Source of the DNA: Bacteroidetes bacterium UBA4408
GTDB lineage: Bacteria; Bacteroidota; Bacteroidia; UBA4408
Direction: 5' to 3'
NCBI GenBank assembly: GCA_002389785.1
Contig: DGQS01000237.1
Span: 1 to 9,668, forward strand
Length of the DNA stretch: 9,668 nt
Both the position numbers and the translations under genes were made by a program. The notes beneath the pieces are model-generated. The model was not told the origin of the DNA. It saw only the letters and a list, made by a program, of their open reading frames with translations, and ran no database searches. Below, piece by piece: positions 5,316 to 9,668 of the stretch; the first letter of the stretch is position 1; every line of letters begins with the position of its first letter.

Positions 5316-5402
5316 AAGCCCCGAAGAATTAACTCCGAGCTTTTTGATTTTTCTTTTCAGTTTTGGCGCACACATTTATTTTTTCATACTCAATCCTCCT
5401 TT
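5301..5402 (-). other. Strong Shine-Dalgarno with MKK mini-ORF and 24-codon basic ORF (candidate leader peptide)
   Basis: After the stop of the 165-aa gene the minus strand reads AAAGGAGG (5402-5395), seven bases, then ATG AAA AAA TAA (5387-5376). This is the only textbook Shine-Dalgarno seen in the window. The stop is followed at once by an in-phase ATG (5375) that opens 24 codons beginning MCAPKLKRKIKKLG and ending at 5301. Codons in the middle of this ORF form the terminator at 5313-5345. Both ORFs are tiny and may be chance, but the position between a gene, a terminator and the next gene suits a leader peptide that senses translation. No homologue is known to me. Confidence 0.35.
5313..5345 (-). 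terminator. Intrinsic terminator upstream of the secreted-protein gene
   Basis: On the minus strand, AAAAAGC (5345-5339) pairs with GCTTTTT (5319-5313). The stem extends inward by a T-G and a C-G pair, then after one mismatch by three more, leaving a loop near TTAATT. The T run at the end fits termination of the eleven-gene run that ends at 5418. The A run on the other side makes it potentially bidirectional. Confidence 0.75.
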
Positions 5403-5417
5403 CTTTTTAGTTAATAA

Positions 5418-5915
5418 TTAAGCTACTTTTAAATTGTTAATATTAAATTTATTTTTCAATGCTCCCTTGAAGTCAACAGATTTTTCCCCAAAACCAATAA
5501 ATTTGTTGTTATATATAAGCACTGCGGCGGGAACAACTAAATTTCCTTTTAGAAATTCTATTCCTTTAGGTAGAATTTTGTACATACCAAGAGAAGAATC
5601 ATCTCCCTCCGAGTCACTAGGCTTTGGCATGATAAATCCCCAAAATCTTAGTTTTGGAAAGTCACCCCGAATAGAGGAAGGACAGTTTTGTTTTTTAAAG
5701 AAATTCTCTGCGTGCACATAGCCTTCGTTGTCGGGTTGTGCTGTATAAAACAGATATAGTCCCCATGCCATTGCGGAGGTTAACCCCCTCGAATATAGTT
5801 GCACTCGCTGTCCGCAGCAAACGCAGGTAGTTCCCTCCTTCCAGTTTTTCCGTAAATGCTTTCTTGCCTCGTCAACAGTTTTATTTGACCAACTTTCGAT
5901 TTCGGTTTTTGTCAT
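5418..5915 (-). CDS. Phage winged-helix protein with N-terminal CxxCGQ motif
   Basis: The 165-aa product starts with a charged helix ending in RKNWKEGTTC. It then has CVCCGQ (31-36), a CxxC metal-type knuckle followed by RVQLYSRGLTSAMAWGLYLF (37-56). From family knowledge, CPxCGQ-x-V-x-x-Y-x-R-x-L-x-S-x-M-A is the hallmark of a widespread phage protein family. Members continue with a winged-helix-like section, here GDFPKLRFWGFI (84-95) and YKILPKGIEFLKGNLVVP (112-129), and end in an FNINNL-type tail (157-162). All these landmarks are present and the length is usual. A DNA-binding or regulatory role is plausible but unproven. It is the last gene of the run and its start lies inside the 44-codon gene upstream. 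A terminator follows at 5313-5345. Confidence 0.7.
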   Translation of the reverse strand: MTKTEIESWSNKTVDEARKHLRKNWKEGTTCVCCGQRVQLYSRGLTSAMAWGLYLFYTAQPDNEGYVHAENFFKKQNCPSSIRGDFPKLRFWGFIMPKPSDSEGDDSSLGMYKILPKGIEFLKGNLVVPAAVLIYNNKFIGFGEKSVDFKGALKNKFNINNLKVA

Positions 5916-6015
5916 TTTGCTTTTTGATTATAAATAATAGTACTGCTTCATCTACTTTTTGCTGTGCGTTTCTGCCTATTTCTTTTAAGTACAATAGCAA
6001 TGTTTCCTTATTCAT
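5881..6015 (-). CDS. Small bridging gene, 44 aa
   Basis: The ATG at 6015 lies inside the end of the HNH gene: the reading CCAATGAATAA gives a stop for HNH at 6008 and a start for this ORF. It runs 44 codons, MNKETLLLYLKEIGRNAQQK onward, and ends at 5881, overlapping the start of the next gene (5915) by 35 bases. The product is a charged amphipathic helix with a basic tail (KKQNDKNRNRKLVK). The double overlap fits translational coupling, and without it a 92-base gap would break an otherwise packed operon. The function is unknown. Confidence 0.65.
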   Translation of the reverse strand: MNKETLLLYLKEIGRNAQQKVDEAVLLFIIKKQNDKNRNRKLVK

Positions 6016-6370
6016 TGGTTTCTAATCTTGAAAGTGAATAACCTTGTTCTTTAGCCCATTCGGGGTGTTCTTCAATGTATTGGTGGCAGTCAACAGTTAC
6101 GGGGAGGAAAAACCTTACATCGGTCAACAATTTCCCTATCCTCCCTTTTTTGTGATGAACACAAGTGGCAGGCAATCCACACATAGGACAAACCTTACCT
6201 ACTAGCCATAGCTTTATTATTAATAGGTATGCTTTCTCCTGCTCCGCCCGTTTGTCGCTCCTAAATTTAATCTTATACGGCTTATTTTTCAAAGGTGTGC
6301 GCTTTAATACATATACCTTTTTCTTTTCTTTTGGCTCAGGCTTGGGACATGGGGTGAAGCGAATTTTCAT
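6008..6370 (-). CDS. Phage HNH-family protein with zinc knuckle
   Basis: The 120-aa product has a basic N-terminal half (proline- and lysine-rich, residues 1-47) and a C-terminal HNH-like domain. CPMC (61-64) and Cys95 suggest a structural zinc site, and VHHKKGRIGKLL (71-82) carries the first His pair (72-73). VDCHQYIEEHPEWAKEQG (93-110) supplies CH (95-96) and the downstream helix. From family knowledge, phage HNH proteins of the form HHxxGR..G..L.D...(W/F)..VC..CHxxI...P..A+..G are common near replication and recombination genes. It probably nicks or cuts DNA, or resolves recombination junctions in the manner of NinG, though it is shorter than NinG. It overlaps the upstream gene by 4 bp (ATGA). 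The central Asn of classical HNH is not obvious. Confidence 0.75.
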   Translation of the reverse strand: MKIRFTPCPKPEPKEKKKVYVLKRTPLKNKPYKIKFRSDKRAEQEKAYLLIIKLWLVGKVCPMCGLPATCVHHKKGRIGKLLTDVRFFLPVTVDCHQYIEEHPEWAKEQGYSLSRLETNE

Positions 6371-6585
6371 GCTATATCACATTTTTTTGCAAACTCAGTA
6401 AAGTCTTTTATTGTATATGGTTTTACAGATGATTTGTCTCTCCATATTCCATTTGTTGTCACTATACCATTTGCTTTAAATACCTTCCCTCCGCATCTCT
6501 TTCCTGTCATTTTTTTTGATATACAATTTCCTCCTCTTGTAGCAGCCATGCTTCCGCAAATAGTACAAAATATGTATTCTCTCAC
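6367..6585 (-). CDS. Small four-cysteine zinc-ribbon-like protein, 72 aa
   Basis: Cys7, Cys10, Cys21 and Cys31 are spaced as C-x2-C-x10-C-x9-C in the first half, a pattern typical of small zinc ribbons. TRGGNCISKKMTGKRCGG resembles the knuckle region of such proteins. The second half (residues 35-72) is neutral and may form strands followed by a helix. The start codon is GTG, overlapping the stop of the upstream gene as GTGA; at its end it overlaps the HNH gene as ATGA. These tight junctions suggest translational coupling. It may bind nucleic acid or a protein partner; no specific family was recognised. Confidence 0.7.
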   Translation of the reverse strand: MREYIFCTICGSMAATRGGNCISKKMTGKRCGGKVFKANGIVTTNGIWRDKSSVKPYTIKDFTEFAKKCDIA

Positions 6586-6938
6586 AGCCTTGTTCTACGT
6601 TTCAGTATAACAGGTTTTAGGTCTTTCGGAATTACCAATCTCGAAAGACGGTATTCAACAGGCTTTGGAGGGATAAGCATATCGGCATCAGATTTCATCT
6701 TCCCAAATAAATCACAATGTACAATACAAAAAGTATGCTTTTCATAAAGAGGATTGCTATATGTTCCAAAGCCTTTCGATGTATAAATATTCCCCTTGCG
6801 ATTGGTAAGAATCATTCCTACATTTCCATTTTTAAGTCCTTCGCTCACAAACCACCGCAGGTCGGAAAACTTATAATGAAATGTAGTCACTCCATCTTTA
6901 ACTGTGTATTTTACAGGTGTCATTTCCATAACTTTCAT
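6582..6938 (-). CDS. Unknown phage protein, 118 aa
   Basis: The product looks like a mainly beta protein: KYTVKDGVTTFHYKFSDLRW (10-29), NVGMILTNRKGNIYTSKGFG (39-58) and HTFCIVHCDLFG (68-79) read as strands and turns. A basic tail follows (PVILKRRTRL). There is no signal or membrane segment. It begins two bases after the previous stop and ends in a GTGA overlap with the zinc protein, so it belongs to the same operon. A C-terminal basic patch could touch nucleic acid, but I do not recognise a family. Confidence 0.65.
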   Translation of the reverse strand: MKVMEMTPVKYTVKDGVTTFHYKFSDLRWFVSEGLKNGNVGMILTNRKGNIYTSKGFGTYSNPLYEKHTFCIVHCDLFGKMKSDADMLIPPKPVEYRLSRLVIPKDLKPVILKRRTRL

Positions 6939-6940
6939 TT

Positions 6941-7387
6941 TTAAGGTGCAGGAGAAATAGCAAGGATAGCATCACTAATATAAAGCCTCCATTGTGCTGT
7001 TTGGGCGGTAAATACCTCAAGGTTGTAAACTCTTAAAAGTTCAGCATAGGCATTTACCTCTGTGATATAATCTGCCACAGTTACCTTAAAAGCGGGAGGA
7101 ACTATTAATGGATCATCAGTATCCCAAGTGTTTGTCAAACTATCATAATGTCCGGACCATTCAATTTCTTCGGGGGTAGCGATAGTTGATGTTCTTCCAA
7201 AACGTGCTTGCAGTGAAGCTAATTTTGTTTCTTCTGCTGTTGCTTGTGGGGTGTACCCTGCCGGAATTGTCGGGGCGGAGGGCAAGCCTGTTGCCACAAA
7301 AAATGAGGGAGCAGCATCGCTGCAAGAAAGTGCCCCAAACTCCCGTTTGGTCATATCAACATAAGGTTCGTATCTATTCTCAGCCAT
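6941..7387 (-). CDS. Unknown phage protein, 148 aa, Ala/Thr/Pro-rich
   Basis: The N-terminal third is rich in Ala, Pro, Ser and Thr (GLPSAPTIPAGYTPQATA at about 34-51). The C-terminal part contains a long helix-like segment, VADYITEVNAYAELLRVYN (about 104-122). It is acidic overall and lacks cysteine motifs apart from Cys22. Its start overlaps the end of the upstream 248-aa gene by 8 bases (AAAATGGCTGAG holds both the ATG and the TGA), which supports the chosen start. The composition differs from its Lys-rich neighbours and would suit a virion or scaffold component, but nothing else supports that. Confidence 0.65.
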   Translation of the reverse strand: MAENRYEPYVDMTKREFGALSCSDAAPSFFVATGLPSAPTIPAGYTPQATAEETKLASLQARFGRTSTIATPEEIEWSGHYDSLTNTWDTDDPLIVPPAFKVTVADYITEVNAYAELLRVYNLEVFTAQTAQWRLYISDAILAISPAP

Positions 7388-8126
7388 TTTGTTTAGTTGT
7401 TAAAAATGATTTGTTTATTGACTCCTCTGTTCCTGGTTCTGAAATTCCTTTGCTATCGCTTGTCACTTTTATTGTAATAGAATGGTTTGTATTTTCAACA
7501 AAAGTACCTTGAATAATGTTTTCATACACATTGAACTCAAGTGGTGTTCCTACCGAAAATAGCTGAGGTATTACCGGCTCGGTGCCATCGTCCTTTAATT
7601 CAGTCTTTTTGAGGTGTTCCATCGCTTCGTCAAAAGCACCATCGTTATAACTCTTTGCCAAAGTTAATAACTCAGTGGTATTCTTGCAACGAACAAACTC
7701 ATTAGCAAGCAAGCCAAAGGCAGCAACATAGTTGTCAAAAGGTGTGCCCGTAGTCATCTGCTTTTCGTCCACATTGCCTTTTATTTCGTTATCCACCATT
7801 TTGTTAAACTGCTCGTATTGATTAGTAAAAGTGGCTATATTGGCAGATAGCTTTGTCTCCCACTTTTTTTGTTGGGAGAATGATGTTTTTGTTTTCTTGA
7901 TGTGAGCAGCAAGGGCTTCTTTTTGAACGGCGGTGAAAGCAGCTATTTCTTCACGATAGTACATCTCCCGATACCGCATTGCGCTTTCAAGAAGCACCAA
8001 AAATATCATCTTTTCTTTGGCGTAACTTGGCTGTGATGTATTCGACTTGTTTTCTTCTGCTGGCATACCGGGTGTCTCTAAAGACTTTTCCTCCGTTGCT
8101 GTCGGTTGACTCTTTACTGCTTCCAT
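7380..8126 (-). CDS. Unknown helical phage protein, 248 aa, with small C-terminal beta segment
   Basis: Residues 1-36 are polar and probably disordered. Residues 37-115 are strongly helical (KEKMIFLVLLESAMRYREMY, then an Ala/Lys/Gln-rich coil). Residues 128-172 form further helices. The end (about 196-225, LEFNVYENIIQGTFVEN and ITIKVTSD) reads like a short beta hairpin or small barrel. There is no catalytic motif, signal or membrane helix. The ATG at 8126 follows an A-rich stretch (AAAAAAAAGAAAAAAG) and its stop lies inside the next gene. A structural or adaptor role in an early phage operon is possible; I do not recognise the family. Confidence 0.65.
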   Translation of the reverse strand: MEAVKSQPTATEEKSLETPGMPAEENKSNTSQPSYAKEKMIFLVLLESAMRYREMYYREEIAAFTAVQKEALAAHIKKTKTSFSQQKKWETKLSANIATFTNQYEQFNKMVDNEIKGNVDEKQMTTGTPFDNYVAAFGLLANEFVRCKNTTELLTLAKSYNDGAFDEAMEHLKKTELKDDGTEPVIPQLFSVGTPLEFNVYENIIQGTFVENTNHSITIKVTSDSKGISEPGTEESINKSFLTTKQNG

Positions 8127-8149
8127 CTTTTTTCTTTTTTTTGAGGGGT

Positions 8150-8482
8150 TTAGTTTTCATGTATAAATTCAATGTATTTGGAGGGGTGCTTTACAATACT
8201 GCGAGCAAAATTCTCCACTTCTTCCAATTGCTCGATGTTGAGGTTTTGCCATAGCCTTTGAATGATAGGAAATTTTGTTTCGTCCAATACCGATTTAACG
8301 GGGAGGGAATGACTGGTTTTCCCTTCAAGCATCTCGTTTTCTTCTCTCACATCGCTTAATTCGCTTTCAAGCAAGTCAATTTTGTTCTCATAAATATCCT
8401 CTATTTCGCTTGTGCTTTCTTTGATGGTTGAAAGCAATGCTTCAACTTTTTGTTTAACATCTTTAATTGCTGCCTTATTCAT
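8150..8482 (-). CDS. Coiled-coil phage protein, 110 aa
   Basis: Residues about 5-53 form a predicted coiled coil, acidic and heptad-like (VEALLSTIKESTSEIEDIYE, then IDLLESELSDVREENEML). After a Ser/Pro linker, a second helical region (FPIIQRLWQNLNIEQLEEVE, 71-90, then ARSIVKHPSKYIEFI) follows. It is likely to dimerise or bind a partner through the coil. The leader AAAAACTAAAAACACG precedes the ATG and resembles the leaders at 2338, 3954 and 9342. Only 23 bases separate it from the next gene. No family was recognised. Confidence 0.7.
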   Translation of the reverse strand: MNKAAIKDVKQKVEALLSTIKESTSEIEDIYENKIDLLESELSDVREENEMLEGKTSHSLPVKSVLDETKFPIIQRLWQNLNIEQLEEVENFARSIVKHPSKYIEFIHEN

Positions 8483-8515
8483 CGTGTTTTTAGTTTTTAA
8501 TTGTTAGTAAAATTA

Positions 8516-8734
8516 TTAATTTAAAAATTCTTTTTCAAAATTGTTGTATGCTTCATTTAAAAGAGCGAGGTCGTTAACCTTTTCCTCCGGCTCGGTCATG
8601 TGAACAAAAAATGCTACTGATGTTTCTTTGAGTTTGTCCCTTATTAAGTCCTCGCAGCGTTTTAGCGAAAACTGTGCTTTTCTGTCCATGATACCCCCAT
8701 GAAGTAGGTGTTCTGCTAGTCTGTCGGGTTTCAT
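8516..8734 (-). CDS. Unknown small helical protein, 72 aa
   Basis: The product is all helical and charged, with segments DRKAQFSLKRCEDLIRDKLK (17-36) and LALLNEAYNNFEKEF (56-70). The start ATG overlaps the stop of the winged-helix-like gene upstream as ATGA, which supports it. A later ATG (codon 16, MDRKAQ) is a possible alternative start. There are no motifs for catalysis, metal or membrane. It may work with the upstream 125-aa protein, given the coupling. Confidence 0.65.
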   Translation of the reverse strand: MKPDRLAEHLLHGGIMDRKAQFSLKRCEDLIRDKLKETSVAFFVHMTEPEEKVNDLALLNEAYNNFEKEFLN

Positions 8735-9108
8735 AGTTCCAAAAGTTTTTCTTTGTTCTTTTCCAAAAGGCTGGAAATTTTATGTGTCAGCTCCCAATCT
8801 CTCAGGTTGGAGGCGTGTATCTCTAACGCCTTTATGGTGGGAGATATAATATTTATTCTAGCTACCTGCTCAATGGTGATATACTCCTGCTTTTCTAAAT
8901 TCTCAAGCAGTACTTTAAGTGTCATTGGCTTAATTGGAAGGTCAAGTTTCCGTATCAATTTAAGCATTTGGGGGTGTGTTGTTTTTCCTAGCTGTATAAG
9001 AATATGAAAAAGAATAAGTATAAGCATGCCTTTTTGCATACGTTTGAATATACCGGCATTAAACTCTACTTTAATACTGGCAAAACTGTCTTTTTTTGAA
9101 TAAGCCAT
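8731..9108 (-). CDS. Winged-helix-like protein, 125 aa
   Basis: The order of elements suits a winged helix. A hydrophobic first helix (GMLILILFHILIQLG, about 27-41) is followed by a short helix THPQMLKLIRKL (44-55), a candidate recognition helix KPMTLKVLLENLEKQEYI (60-77), then a strand-rich wing ending in INIISPTIKALEI (85-97) and a C-terminal charged helix. The SPT-x-K-A-L-E-I ending recalls the second wing strand of PadR/MarR-type repressors (xxTxxGxxLL). It could regulate early phage genes, and the 3456-3465 palindrome is one candidate target. The hydrophobic first helix could instead be a membrane segment. It is coupled to the next gene by a 4-bp overlap. Confidence 0.5.
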   Translation of the reverse strand: MAYSKKDSFASIKVEFNAGIFKRMQKGMLILILFHILIQLGKTTHPQMLKLIRKLDLPIKPMTLKVLLENLEKQEYITIEQVARINIISPTIKALEIHASNLRDWELTHKISSLLEKNKEKLLEL

Positions 9109-9117
9109 TTTTTTTAT

Positions 9118-9342
9118 TTATTTATTTTTTGGTTGGTACAATGGTGGGGTAAAGGGCGGTAATTCAATTACAGTTTCAGCTTTTTTCTTAGGCTGTGGCT
9201 TCTTAAAAATAAACTTAGATAGTTTCGCCCATCCAAAGGATAGAGCAATAAATACAAGTCCTAAAATAGCTCCGGTAGTAACCCAAGCATTTATGCTTAA
9301 AACAACAATCAGTATAAGCAAATAACCATAAAGTGTTTTCAT
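9118..9342 (-). CDS. Small membrane protein, 74 aa, two predicted TM segments
   Basis: Two hydrophobic stretches, about residues 4-20 (LYGYLLILIVVLSINAW) and 22-39 (TGAILGLVFIALSFGWA), are separated by a short turn. They are followed by a basic, proline-rich tail (KKPQPKKKAE, then ELPPFTPPLYQPKNK). The positive-inside rule puts the tail in the cytoplasm, with a hairpin topology. Size and layout recall holin-like or superinfection-exclusion peptides, but no lysis gene is near. The leader AAAAACTGAAAAAGAAA precedes the ATG. It is the first gene after the terminator at 9369-9422, and I see no clear promoter in the short gap. Confidence 0.65.
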   Translation of the reverse strand: MKTLYGYLLILIVVLSINAWVTTGAILGLVFIALSFGWAKLSKFIFKKPQPKKKAETVIELPPFTPPLYQPKNK

Positions 9343-9368
9343 TTTCTTTTTCAGTTTTTAAAATTAGT

Positions 9369-9422
9369 AAAAAAGCAGGGAGTTTACAGTAAAACATACG
9401 ACTGGAAAACTGCTCTCCCTGC
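9369..9422 (-). terminator. Strong intrinsic terminator
   Basis: On the minus strand GCAGGGAG (9422-9415) pairs perfectly with CTCCCTGC (9382-9375), followed directly by six T residues (9374-9369). The long loop holds a second small stem (CAGT with ACTG). It ends the transcript of the gene stopping at 9435 and isolates the following operon. Confidence 0.88.
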
Positions 9423-9434
9423 AATTCGCTGAAC

Positions 9435-9668
9435 TTAATCAGCAATAACAAACTTTCCTTTCTTTAGCTGATACCATGTGTTCTCCTTTATTTTTTTACC
9501 ATCTACCTTTGCTACTTGAACATCAATTAAAACTCCATCTTTATATTCAGAGCCTATTATATAGCTACCTATCACTCCGCTTACTTTTGACTGAACACCG
9601 TTTGCAACGGCTATTGAATTTTTGCCTGTTACTTTTGCCCTGGAGGAATCTCCGCTACTTGCGCTTGT
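9435..9668 (-). CDS. C-terminal part of a repeat-containing phage or plasmid protein (cut by window edge)
   Basis: The frame is open from the right edge to a TAA at 9435 and gives 77 residues. It begins TSASSGDSSRAKVTGKNS, then IAVANGVQSKVSGVIGSYII, and ends in VDGKKIKENTWYQLKKGKF. From family knowledge, Bacteroidota phages and mobile elements encode proteins with many short SSA/GDxS-type repeats, probably stacking as a beta helix like trimeric adhesin heads. These repeats are followed by a C-terminal domain with a VDGKKIKxDTxYxLKNGKF ending. The fragment matches the last repeats plus that domain. The N-terminus and any targeting signal are outside the window. A strong terminator follows 12 bases after the stop, so it is the last gene of its transcript. 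The exact role is unknown. Confidence 0.6.
   Translation of the reverse strand, partial: TSASSGDSSRAKVTGKNSIAVANGVQSKVSGVIGSYIIGSEYKDGVLIDVQVAKVDGKKIKENTWYQLKKGKFVIAD

Noticed and set aside
7987..8172. 61-codon minus-strand ORF, Lys-rich
   Set aside because: It overlaps the 248-aa gene in another frame and has a low-complexity Lys run arising from the A-rich leader of that gene.
1..9668. CRISPR array, rRNA, transposase or reverse transcriptase
   Set aside because: No regularly spaced repeats, no rRNA-like sequence and no transposase or RT motifs were seen on either strand.

Overview
The window looks like part of a phage or prophage genome of a Bacteroidota host. Every supported gene lies on the minus strand and most are small and tightly packed, often with 4 to 8 bp stop/start overlaps. 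The sequence is AT-rich. Most starts lack a Shine-Dalgarno sequence and are preceded by A-rich leaders. Two promoters fit the Bacteroidota TTTG / TAnnTTTG pattern. Recognisable products are phage-type recombination proteins, a phage HNH protein, a phage winged-helix/CxxC protein and the start of a DNA methyltransferase.

Read in the direction of transcription (high to low coordinates): (1) 9435-9668 is the C-terminal part of a protein cut by the window edge, closed by a strong intrinsic terminator (9369-9422). (2) 9342 down to 5418 is a run of eleven small genes. It holds a membrane peptide, a winged-helix-like protein, a coiled-coil protein, several unknowns, a four-cysteine zinc protein, an HNH protein, a 44-codon gene that bridges its neighbours, and a winged-helix/CxxC protein. 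(3) 5266-5417 holds a compact control region: a strong Shine-Dalgarno, a three-codon ORF, a 24-codon basic ORF, an intrinsic terminator and a promoter. (4) 4438-5265 encodes a secreted protein that looks like a degenerate GH18-type TIM barrel. Its own promoter, and three hairpins ending in a U-tract terminator, make it a self-contained moron-like unit. (5) 3955-4279 has no gene but contains inverted repeats that could form a structured leader RNA. (6) 3954 down to 974 is a recombination module: a NinB-like protein, a PD-(D/E)XK nuclease with a four-Cys Fe-S pattern (with its own promoter and a palindromic candidate operator), and an SbcC/SMC-like ATPase. (7) 973 down to 1 holds an 85-aa gene between two copies of a dispersed intergenic element, then the first 18 codons of a DNA methyltransferase.

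The recombination module is likely to process DNA ends for phage recombination or repair, but no single-strand annealing protein is visible. The methyltransferase may protect phage DNA. The secreted protein is the clearest accessory gene and would act outside the cytoplasm, perhaps as a lysogenic-conversion factor.

The observations most worth a second look are the duplicated element around the 85-aa gene, the leader-ORF/terminator overlap upstream of the secreted gene, the degenerate chitinase-like protein, and the structured intergenic RNA candidates. All family names come from reading motifs; no database search was run.
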